Source: an uncultured Flavobacteriales bacterium
Lineage (GTDB): Bacteria; Bacteroidota; Bacteroidia; Flavobacteriales_D; Sanyastnellaceae
Assembly: GCA_938092195.1 (NCBI GenBank)
Contig: CALKHD010000033.1
Coordinates: forward strand, 1 to 5,178
Reading direction: 5' to 3'
Length of the DNA: 5,178 nucleotides
Position numbers and translations under genes: made by a program. Below are positions 1-5,178 of this stretch, in pieces. Within the stretch, counting starts at the first letter, position 1; each line of letters opens with the position of its first letter. The notes beneath the pieces were generated by a model. It was not told the DNA's origin, ran no database searches, and worked only from the letters and a program-made list of their open reading frames with translations.

Positions 1-855
1 ATCAATGCCTATGGCACCAATGCTAAAGTGGGCAAGGGTGAATGGATGGTGGTGTTTGACTCGGATTGTTTGATTCCAGAGCGCTATTTCGACATTGTCC
101 AATCCCACCTTCTTGCTCATCCAGAAGTCCAGGTTTTTGGAGGGCCTGATGCCGCACACACTTCATTCACAGATGTTCAAAAGGCCATCAGCCACGCCAT
201 GACCTCACCATTGACGACGGGAGGCATCCGGGGTGGAAAGCGAAATGTAGGCGCCTACCATCCGAGGTCGTTCAACATGGGGATTTCTCGCGAGGCGTGG
301 GAGAAAAGTGGCGGTTACCGCATCAGTGTCAAGGGTGAGGACATCGAGTTTTCCATGCGTTTGATTGCCCATGGACTTCACAGTGTGTTGATTCCCGAGG
401 CGCATGTGTATCACAAAAGGCGGACAGATTTTGCGCAGTTCAAAAAGCAGGTTCAGTTTTTTGGGACAGCCAGGGTGAACATTCGGCGGTTTTTTCCCGG
501 CTCCTTAAAATGGATCCATTGGATGCCGACTGCATTCCTTTTCTACGTGCTTTTGATGGTTCCAACCACGTTGATATTGGCGTTTGGCCTGGGATTTAGC
601 CCACAGTTAGCGGCCATTCCTTTGCTGCCATACTTGATCTGGCACTCGGCTCTTTTTATGGAGTCCATGGTGGCCACGCGGTCTTGGAGGGTGGCGCTGA
701 TGGTGCCAAAGGCAGCGCGCATCCAGCTGACTTCTTATGGATGGGGCCTCCTAACCGAATATTGGAGAGTCGTGGTCTTGAAGGATCGGGATTCGTTGAT
801 TGGAGAGGCGCGCGAAGTGCCGCCATATGCAGTTCAAGACGGCGCCAGAAGATGA
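1..855 (+). CDS. Family 2 glycosyltransferase, membrane-anchored, 5'-truncated
   Basis: Partial gene: the frame is open from base 1, so the true start lies left of the window. The GTG at 28 is internal, because the codons before it (INAYGTNAK) continue a typical GT2 motif. 284 residues are visible. The stretch GKGEWMVVFDSD is the classic GT-A fold segment, with the metal/nucleotide-sugar DxD at window residues 20-22. GED at 112-114 lies in the usual position of the acidic acceptor/base motif. An aromatic/basic segment (QVQFFGTAR) follows, then two hydrophobic stretches at about 174-199 and 203-224 that are probable membrane helices. This layout fits processive or lipid-linked GT2 enzymes acting at the inner face of the cytoplasmic membrane on an envelope or exopolysaccharide glycan. 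Donor and acceptor cannot be told from sequence. The stop TGA overlaps the start of the next gene (ATGA), suggesting an operon with translational coupling. Family call is firm; exact substrate is unknown. Confidence 0.9.
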   Translation: MNAYGTNAKVGKGEWMVVFDSDCLIPERYFDIVQSHLLAHPEVQVFGGPDAAHTSFTDVQKAISHAMTSPLTTGGIRGGKRNVGAYHPRSFNMGISREAWEKSGGYRISVKGEDIEFSMRLIAHGLHSVLIPEAHVYHKRRTDFAQFKKQVQFFGTARVNIRRFFPGSLKWIHWMPTAFLFYVLLMVPTTLILAFGLGFSPQLAAIPLLPYLIWHSALFMESMVATRSWRVALMVPKAARIQLTSYGWGLLTEYWRVVVLKDRDSLIGEAREVPPYAVQDGARR

Positions 856-1337
856 GCCATCTCAAATTGTTTGGCCTAATTGCAGGGGTGTTGACGTGCG
901 CTTACCTCATGCTTTGCTTGGCGGGTTCTTCTCGTTGGGAGGTAAGGGCCGTTTCTCAAGCCATCGGACCTTGTGATTCTCCAGTTCAACCTTGGGCCGA
1001 AGCATTGCTTACCAAGGGTGCTACCCAGTCCTTGTCTGTAGGGTCAAGGCAAACCGTCCATGGGGCTTGGCCTTTCAGTGCTTTGGCCTGGGGCCCGATC
1101 CGGCCTCTCAGCAAAGACACTTCTCGGGTGCAGATGAATGGCACATGGGGCCAACATCAACTTGAATTCGTGGCCCTAAATGAAGAGAATGTATGCCGGT
1201 TCGAATTGCATTGGCGGTCCCTTCATGTCCCGTTTTACATGAGGGGTGTAGGAATTTTACTCGGATTTCGCCAAGAGGTCCATGCCCAGTTGGGGCGATG
1301 GGCAGAGAAGAAATCAGGTCCGTTGGTCCAGCCATAG
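852..1337 (+). CDS. Small membrane-anchored protein of unknown function
   Basis: 161 residues, not recognised. The ATG at 852 is chosen because it gives a 4-nt ATGA overlap with the glycosyltransferase stop and puts a hydrophobic segment right at the N-terminus (about residues 5-24, LFGLIAGVLTCAYLMLCLAG). The same frame stays open upstream to about 684, but that part only shadows the glycosyltransferase. The segment reads as an uncleaved anchor or a poor signal peptide; a Cys occurs at 22 (LMLCLAG) but not in a clean lipobox. The rest (about 28-161) is soluble, with several Trp residues, and ends in a possible amphipathic helix (about 133-152, RGVGILLGFRQEVHAQLGRW). The plan 'N-terminal helix, soluble body, C-terminal helix' distantly recalls SRPBCC/polyketide-cyclase-like proteins, but this is a weak impression only. 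Its coupling to the glycosyltransferase suggests a role in the same envelope glycan process. The 3' end carries half of a terminator hairpin. Confidence 0.75.
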   Translation: MSHLKLFGLIAGVLTCAYLMLCLAGSSRWEVRAVSQAIGPCDSPVQPWAEALLTKGATQSLSVGSRQTVHGAWPFSALAWGPIRPLSKDTSRVQMNGTWGQHQLEFVALNEENVCRFELHWRSLHVPFYMRGVGILLGFRQEVHAQLGRWAEKKSGPLVQP

Positions 1338-1347
1338 GACCTGATTT
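1311..1347. terminator. Bidirectional hairpin terminator between convergent genes
   Basis: Perfect 11-bp inverted repeat: AAATCAGGTCC at 1311-1321 and GGACCTGATTT at 1337-1347, with a 15-nt loop. The A-rich left flank and T-rich right flank give short U-runs in either direction. The left arm lies inside the last codons of the + strand gene, and the last base of its TAG stop (1335-1337) begins the right arm. The - strand protease gene stops 8 nt beyond it. Position between two convergent stops only 17 bp apart supports a shared terminator. The loop is longer than usual for an intrinsic terminator, and GGTCC at 1325-1329 could pair alternatively with the right arm. Confidence 0.6.
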
Positions 1348-1354
1348 CATCTCC

Positions 1355-3871
1355 TTATTTCACCAGGATTCGAAGGCTGTTGCCCACTTTTTTGGCGTTG
1401 CCCGTTGCGACCTGAATCAAATAGAGTCCGGATTTCACGTCCAATTCAGTGCGGACAGTCCACATGTTCTGGACCCCCTGGGCTTGGATGTGTTCAGCCG
1501 AGAGCTGTTTGCCAGCCAAGTCCAGGACATAGATGTGGTAGAAGCCGGGTCCGGGCAGCCCTGATATGCTCAACTGCGACCCATCAATGGGGTTGGGAAA
1601 TGCCGTGAGTGAAAGCTTGGAAGCGTTCCAAGCCTCGACGGAATTGATCAGCGGATTCCCTTCGCAATCGTAGCCCTCTTCGGCGTATTCACAGCTGCTG
1701 TCCTCTTCCGTTGCTGATGCTTCGAAATTGCAGGCCGTAGAGTCGGTGCAGCCGAGGATTTCGGCGTTGTCACACACCCCGTCTTCGTCGACGTCTGCGG
1801 GGCAATCCCCACCGCATTCGCCCAAGGCGTCGAGGTAATCGCAACTGCCGTCATCGGTGTTGGCTTGAGCGTCAAACGTGCAACTCGTTGGGTCTGTGCA
1901 GCCCAAAACAACATTGACCACGTTTCCAAAGCAGTCAAAGTTGACTTCAGGATAGGTGCACGAGCCGTTTTCTTCGGTTGCTTCAGGTTCATAGTTGCAG
2001 GCGGAGGGGTCCTCGCATCCGTAGACTTCGGCATTGTCACAAACCCCATCGCCATCGTCATCTGCGGGGCAGTCTCCACCACAGTCATTGAGGGCGTCCA
2101 GAAACTCACAGCTTCCATCGTCCACGGTGGCCAGCTCTGAGTAGGTGCAACTCTGCACATCCATGCAGCCTGGAATGTCGGTGACCAGCATGCCTTCGTC
2201 GTCATCACAAATTCCATTGCCATTTTGATCGGGGCAGGAAGCCACATCGGTGGGTTCCACGCAGAATTCATGGGTTTGTTCCGAACCAAAGTCGCCGGAG
2301 CCTGAACCCAGAACATTGCCGTCTGAATCGGACAATTCATACCACCCTGGTGGGCTGTAATGCATGCCATTGCCAAACAAGTCTTCGATGGTCAAAGCAT
2401 AGCAACCTGGGGTGGCACAGCCTTCTACAGAAATGAATTCACTGGCAAATTCAGCATTGACGTATTCGCCCCCAGAAAGGATGGACATGTCTTGCTCATT
2501 TTCCACCGTCCAGGTGATTCCATAGGGCAAGAAGTCGAATTGAATGTCCATGGTCAACATGTTCCCCGGAACCACTTCAAAAGCGGTGGTCAAGGAGTCA
2601 TTCAGGGCGTATTCGTCATTAGGGGTGGTGGTCCAAACAGTCATTTCATGCTGTCCAATGGGAGCAGATACAGAAGGCAGAGCCACCAATTCAGTTGCAC
2701 TCGGGGCCAATTCGCCCGTCCAGTTGACCATGTGCTCCTGCCCGCCGTCGAGTTGAAAGTGGACGGTCACAGCGGTGATGGGGTCTGTTCCAAAATTCTG
2801 AAGGACGGCCATGGCTTCATGGGTGGAGTTGCAGCCCACCGGGGTCAAGCCTTGCACAGAGGCCACGCCAGCGTCCAAGGCCACCACAGGAATGTTGCCG
2901 GCACTCTCCAGCAAGGCGGTTCGGCTTTGGGTCAAAGCATTCCGCATTCTGGTCCGCTGACCTTCGGTAAAGGAGCTCATGCAAGGGTCATTGCTGTAGT
3001 CCATGAAATTTTCGACCATTGTGTCCTCGCATTCCAACGCCGAGCAATTCAGAGATCCTGTGGTTTGCGGCGTGTCGCAAACCCGGTCCCCTTGGGAGGC
3101 GCAATTGCTCTCGTTTCCACATGCGGATGTCAGGTGAAAAGTGTGATACAAGCCCAGGTAGTGACCCGCTTCGTGGGTGAGGGTGCGGTTCAAATCGTAG
3201 TTGTTGATCAAGTCGTATTCCTCACCTACTCCAAAGACACGGTGGTGGACCACGATGCCGTCCAATGCGCTCGGCGCTGGAGGCAAATAGGCAAACCCAA
3301 TGGGGGAGGTGCCACCATTCAATTTGGACAGCACCCAAATGTTGACATAGTCATCGTTGGGCCACTGACTCAGCGCCTTCACTTGGCCTTCTGAAGAGGG
3401 GTGCTGACTGTCATTGGTCACCAAACCGTGTTCCGTGAACTCAGGAATGAAGTCTGCGACATTGATCCTGTTGATGCCTGATGTCGGGTTCCCCTCAGGG
3501 TCGCGCACGGCCAGGGAAAACTGAATGTCGATGTCCGCGCCACCGAAATCACCTGCGAAGTCGGCATTCAGCGCATCCATTGCGCTTTGAATTTGCGCAT
3601 TGGACAGGTTGGCTCCGTCACCGACCGCATCGCCATCGTGCATGATGTGGACCACCACAGGCAAGTTGTAGTCAGTGGTGGTTCGATAGCCCGTCGAAGC
3701 CATTTGTTCTAAAGCCTGTTCCAAAGCGAAAAAACTGCGTGCAAACGCAGTGTCAGATTGGAGTTGTGCTTCCATCTGCTCGTTGGAAGAGCAACGGGTG
3801 ATTTGAGCCCCCAATGTTGGAGAGAACAAGACAGACAAGAAACAGGCAAACGGAACAATGAATCGGACCAT
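1355..3871 (-). CDS. Secreted M43-family zinc metalloprotease with Cys-rich repeats and T9SS type A sorting domain
   Basis: 838 residues. Residues 1-22 are a Sec signal peptide, probably cut after LGA. About 24-65 resembles the M43 propeptide; Cys27 in RCSSNEQ is a candidate latency ('cysteine switch') residue, by analogy with pro-ulilysin-type enzymes. The catalytic domain (about 68-320) has HEAGHYLGLYH, with zinc ligands His233, His237 and His243, general base Glu234, and a Met-turn FMDY (Met290, Tyr292). Six cysteines follow the zinc motif (251, 257, 265, 276, 281, 297) and may form disulfides. Residues about 328-435 look like a CARDB/Ig-like beta-sandwich, and about 440-538 like a second beta domain (GCYALTIEDLFGNGM). 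Residues 547-560 form an Asp-rich Ca-type loop (DQNGNGICDDDEG). A duplicated Cys-rich block spans 568-741. The end (about 752-838, with AFPNPIDGS, GLYLIQV and RILVK) is a T9SS type A domain, removed or replaced on export. Role: extracellular or surface protein degradation. No Shine-Dalgarno is visible. Family and secretion route are firm; natural substrate is unknown. Confidence 0.95.
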   Translation of the reverse strand: MVRFIVPFACFLSVLFSPTLGAQITRCSSNEQMEAQLQSDTAFARSFFALEQALEQMASTGYRTTTDYNLPVVVHIMHDGDAVGDGANLSNAQIQSAMDALNADFAGDFGGADIDIQFSLAVRDPEGNPTSGINRINVADFIPEFTEHGLVTNDSQHPSSEGQVKALSQWPNDDYVNIWVLSKLNGGTSPIGFAYLPPAPSALDGIVVHHRVFGVGEEYDLINNYDLNRTLTHEAGHYLGLYHTFHLTSACGNESNCASQGDRVCDTPQTTGSLNCSALECEDTMVENFMDYSNDPCMSSFTEGQRTRMRNALTQSRTALLESAGNIPVVALDAGVASVQGLTPVGCNSTHEAMAVLQNFGTDPITAVTVHFQLDGGQEHMVNWTGELAPSATELVALPSVSAPIGQHEMTVWTTTPNDEYALNDSLTTAFEVVPGNMLTMDIQFDFLPYGITWTVENEQDMSILSGGEYVNAEFASEFISVEGCATPGCYALTIEDLFGNGMHYSPPGWYELSDSDGNVLGSGSGDFGSEQTHEFCVEPTDVASCPDQNGNGICDDDEGMLVTDIPGCMDVQSCTYSELATVDDGSCEFLDALNDCGGDCPADDDGDGVCDNAEVYGCEDPSACNYEPEATEENGSCTYPEVNFDCFGNVVNVVLGCTDPTSCTFDAQANTDDGSCDYLDALGECGGDCPADVDEDGVCDNAEILGCTDSTACNFEASATEEDSSCEYAEEGYDCEGNPLINSVEAWNASKLSLTAFPNPIDGSQLSISGLPGPGFYHIYVLDLAGKQLSAEHIQAQGVQNMWTVRTELDVKSGLYLIQVATGNAKKVGNSLRILVK
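1649..2170 (-). repeat. Tandem duplication of an ~87-residue Cys/Asp-rich unit inside the protease gene
   Basis: Two superunits, protein residues 568-656 (bases 1904-2170) and 657-741 (bases 1649-1903). Each holds a ~23-residue 'GC-x-D...C-(T/N)...DGSC' motif, a linker with LDAL-x-x-CGGDCPAD and DGVCDNAE, a second 'GC-x-D-(P/S)-x-AC-N-(Y/F)' motif, and a tail ending around DCFGN or DCEGN. Four motif copies therefore start at residues 568, 618, 657 and 707. The DxDxDGVCD loops resemble calcium-binding thrombospondin-type-3 or EF-hand-like loops, and the regular cysteines suggest disulfides. At the DNA level the central halves are still visibly alike, with differences mainly at third codon positions, so the copies are not very recent and appear kept by selection. 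Likely a rigid extracellular stalk or Ca-dependent spacer between the enzyme and the sorting domain; this role is inferred. Confidence 0.85.
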
Positions 3872-4013
3872 GAATCGCGGGATTTAATTCCCTTACTCAA
3901 AGCCTGAAGTTGGGGTTACATTTTATGGCAGAAATGTGTCTCTTTGCTGTTTTTCAAACAGTTGGCCTTTCCGTATAATCGGATATAATGTCAACTTGGA
4001 TGGTTGGATAAAC
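3872..4013 (-). promoter_or_regulatory. Upstream region of the protease gene, promoter expected but not resolved
   Basis: AT-rich spacer between the protease start and the hairpin terminator of the upstream operon, so the protease promoter should lie here. I see no clean Bacteroidota promoter (TTTG near -33 plus TAnnTTTG near -7). The nearest is TTTG at about 3958-3955 followed 16-17 bases later by CACATTTC on the - strand, which matches poorly. A TTGACA hexamer sits at 3994-3989 on the - strand without a well-spaced -10. No Shine-Dalgarno is found within 15 bases of the ATG; AAGGG lies about 20 bases upstream. No small gene or RNA is evident. Confidence 0.35.
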
Positions 4014-4041
4014 AAAACGGAGCCCCGAGGGGCTCCGTTTT
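4014..4041 (-). terminator. Strong Rho-independent terminator of the yaaA-FKBP operon
   Basis: Perfect 12-bp stem, AAAACGGAGCCC (4014-4025) with GGGCTCCGTTTT (4030-4041), and a CGAG tetraloop. The stem is GC-rich at the loop end with A/T tracts at the base, giving a U-run on the - strand transcript (CCGTTTTGTTT). It starts 27 bases after the stop of the FKBP gene, in the right direction to end that operon and shield the protease gene from readthrough. The symmetry would let it work on the + strand as well, but no + strand gene runs into it. Confidence 0.92.
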
Positions 4042-4050
4042 CAATGGGGG

Positions 4051-4059
4051 TTATCCACA
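4051..4059 (+). other. Single match to the DnaA-box consensus
   Basis: TTATCCACA is an exact match to the bacterial DnaA-box 9-mer. It lies in the AT-rich gap between the FKBP stop and the terminator. A second, imperfect copy (TTATCCAAC, two mismatches) is on the - strand at 4011-4003. Without a cluster or a nearby dnaA/dnaN this is most likely coincidental or an isolated DnaA-titration site. Confidence 0.2.
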
Positions 4060-4067
4060 ATTAAAAA

Positions 4068-4778
4068 TCACTCGACTGGCTCGACCTCCAAGAGTTCAAC
4101 CTTGAAAATGAGGGTAGAGTTGGCTCCAATCACATCTCCAGTGGCACGGGGACCATAAGCGAGGTCGGAGGGGATAAAGAAGGTGGTTTGACCGCCTTTC
4201 TTCATGGTTTGCAATCCTTCAGTCCATCCGGAAATCACCTGGTTCAATCCAAAAGTGGCTGGCTGACCGCGGTCATAGCTGCTGTCGAATGTCGTGCCAT
4301 CGATCAACGTACCATGGTAATGAACGGTTACACGGTCGTTCTCATCAGGGCTGGCACCGTCTCCTTCGCGATCCACTCGGTATTGAAGACCAGACGCTGT
4401 CTCAATGACGCCGTCCTCAGATTTGTTGGATGCCAAGAAGGCCAGTCCCTCCTCAAGGTTTTCGCCTCCTGCAGCAGCTTCACGCTCTTGCATGGTGCTG
4501 CGCACCAGTTCATTGGCTTGCTCCGCCGTCATGGCTGGGTTGCCGGCCTGAACATCGGCAAAGGCCTGAGAAATTTGTGAAGGGACATAATCCTTGATGC
4601 CTTGGCCGGTCACATTGGTGGCGAAGAGAACACCAAGGGCATAACTCAAGGAGTCGTTGTTGTTTTCCATTTTTGGGGTGGGGGTGTTTTGGCCGTTAAC
4701 GGCACAGCCCGTCCACGCGAAGGGGACGAGCAAGGTGAATGCTGCGAAGAGAGCAGCGAGGGAGTTGTTTTTGTTCAT
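4068..4778 (-). CDS. FKBP-type peptidyl-prolyl cis-trans isomerase, probable lipoprotein (FkpA/Mip-like)
   Basis: 236 residues, full length for the FkpA/Mip group. It would speed cis-trans isomerisation of Xaa-Pro bonds and help fold exported proteins in the periplasm or outer membrane. N-terminal hydrophobic stretch 7-23 ends in WTGC, so Cys25 is a likely lipidation site (lipobox imperfect at -3, Trp). Residues about 38-120 are a helical FKBP_N dimerisation-type domain, starting DSLSYALGV. Residues about 140-232 are the FKBP catalytic domain, with the expected pocket residues Tyr154, Phe164, Asp165, Phe176, Val181, Ile182, Trp185, Tyr208 and Phe225. The usual 'IPPNSTL' strand reads IGANSTL, a mild deviation. 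The ATG at 4778 overlaps the yaaA stop by 4 nt (ATGA), which fixes the start and suggests translational coupling. A strong terminator follows. Family call is firm; lipidation is probable. Confidence 0.95.
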   Translation of the reverse strand: MNKNNSLAALFAAFTLLVPFAWTGCAVNGQNTPTPKMENNNDSLSYALGVLFATNVTGQGIKDYVPSQISQAFADVQAGNPAMTAEQANELVRSTMQEREAAAGGENLEEGLAFLASNKSEDGVIETASGLQYRVDREGDGASPDENDRVTVHYHGTLIDGTTFDSSYDRGQPATFGLNQVISGWTEGLQTMKKGGQTTFFIPSDLAYGPRATGDVIGANSTLIFKVELLEVEPVE

Positions 4779-5178
4779 GATGCAGTCTTTGAGGTGCGGG
4801 TAAACACGAATTGGTCCTCGGTTGAAATCTGTTCGTTGAAGCTGTAGCCACCTTCGTTAAAGTCGAGCAGGGCTGACACCTTCGATATCCTTTCCTTGAC
4901 GATGAATCCAGCCATCCTGCCTCGGGCGTGTTTGGCATAGGTGCCAATGAGCTTAAACCCATGGTCTCGCTCTTCTTTAAACGTGCACGTCACCACAGGG
5001 GTGTCGAGCGTGTTCAAGCGCATGGCCTTGGCATACTCCGCACTGGCAAGGTTGACGATGGTACCGCTGTCGGCATCCTGGGCCAAACTGCGGGCGAGTT
5101 GATCTCCCCAGAACCCGTATAGGTTGTTCTCTTGGTTGGGGGCCCATTTGGTGCCCATCTCCAAGCGGTATTCTTGAA
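4775..5178 (-). CDS. yaaA: Peroxide stress protein YaaA (DUF328/UPF0246), 5'-truncated
   Basis: Only the C-terminal ~134 residues are present; the frame stays open to the window edge, where QEYRLEMGTKW continues across the ATG/TTG codons that could be mistaken for starts. Characteristic family segments are EYRLEMGT at the left edge, NLYGFWGDQLA, IVNLASAEYAKA, the conserved FKLIGTYAKHARGRMAGFI, and FNEGGYSFNE near the end, followed by FVFTR. E. coli YaaA is about 258 residues, so roughly half is missing. In E. coli it belongs to the hydrogen-peroxide response, limits free intracellular iron and so reduces Fenton damage to DNA and proteins; the protein is cytoplasmic and has been reported to bind DNA. 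Its stop overlaps the FKBP start by 4 nt, so the two are probably one operon whose promoter is outside the window. Confidence 0.93.
   Translation of the reverse strand, partial: QEYRLEMGTKWAPNQENNLYGFWGDQLARSLAQDADSGTIVNLASAEYAKAMRLNTLDTPVVTCTFKEERDHGFKLIGTYAKHARGRMAGFIVKERISKVSALLDFNEGGYSFNEQISTEDQFVFTRTSKTAS

Noticed and set aside
684..851. 5' extension of the small membrane protein gene
   Set aside because: Overlaps the glycosyltransferase coding region out of frame and would bury the hydrophobic N-terminal segment; the ATGA start at 852 is much better.
1648..2376. 242-codon frame on the - strand over the Cys-rich repeats
   Set aside because: Alternate frame of the real protease; the Met/Thr/Ala-rich translation simply mirrors the repeats.
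2360..3394. 344-codon open frame on the + strand opposite the metalloprotease
   Set aside because: It lies wholly antisense to a gene with clear domains; its translation shows no recognisable domain and reads like a codon-bias shadow.
3879..3892. GGGATTTAATTCCC near-palindrome before the protease start
   Set aside because: Only 4 bp pair at each end with a mismatched core; too weak to call an operator.
3974..3989. Two TATAAT hexamers on the + strand, 10 bp apart, with TTGGCC upstream
   Set aside because: They point toward a terminator and the 3' end of - strand genes, with no + strand gene to serve; the classical hexamer is also not the usual Bacteroidota promoter.
4051..4059. Possible replication origin suggested by a perfect DnaA box
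   Set aside because: Only one exact box and one poor copy; no dnaA, dnaN, or cluster of boxes nearby.
1..5178. Signs of a mobile element, phage defence system or CRISPR array
   Set aside because: No transposase, integrase, direct-repeat array or tRNA attachment site was seen; the genes are typical chromosomal envelope, stress and secretion functions.

Overview
The window looks like chromosomal DNA from a Bacteroidota bacterium, probably a marine or other aquatic, Flavobacteriales-like lineage of roughly even GC content. Three things point there: a large secreted metalloprotease ending in a type IX secretion (T9SS) sorting domain, Cys/Asp-rich 'GC-D-(P/S)-(T/S)-A-C-N-(Y/F)' repeats that are common in secreted proteins of marine Bacteroidota, and little sign of Shine-Dalgarno sequences before the starts. 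The species cannot be fixed from this sequence alone.

Layout. On the + strand, the 3' part of a membrane-anchored family 2 glycosyltransferase (1-855, start lies left of the window) overlaps by 4 nt (ATGA) a small single-pass membrane protein of unknown function (852-1337). This pair converges on a - strand gene, and a perfect 11-bp inverted repeat at the junction (1311-1347) probably ends transcription in both directions. The - strand gene (1355-3871) encodes an 838-residue secreted M43 (pappalysin/cytophagalysin-type) zinc metalloprotease. It carries two beta-sandwich-like modules, a duplicated Cys-rich calcium-binding-type repeat block and a T9SS type A C-terminal domain. Upstream of it is a ~196-bp spacer holding a strong hairpin terminator (4014-4041). 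That terminator closes a second - strand operon: yaaA (peroxide-stress protein, 5' end outside the window, 4775-5178) overlapping by 4 nt an FKBP-type peptidyl-prolyl isomerase lipoprotein (4068-4778).

How the genes relate. The yaaA-FKBP pair looks translationally coupled and may link oxidative-stress defence with envelope protein folding; this is inference. The metalloprotease appears to be its own transcription unit and is likely exported through Sec and then T9SS to the cell surface or medium. The glycosyltransferase unit looks independent. I found no RNA genes, CRISPR arrays, insertion sequences or phage genes. The window is mostly recognisable housekeeping and secretion-related content. 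The least explained parts are the small protein at 852-1337 and the repeat architecture of the protease.
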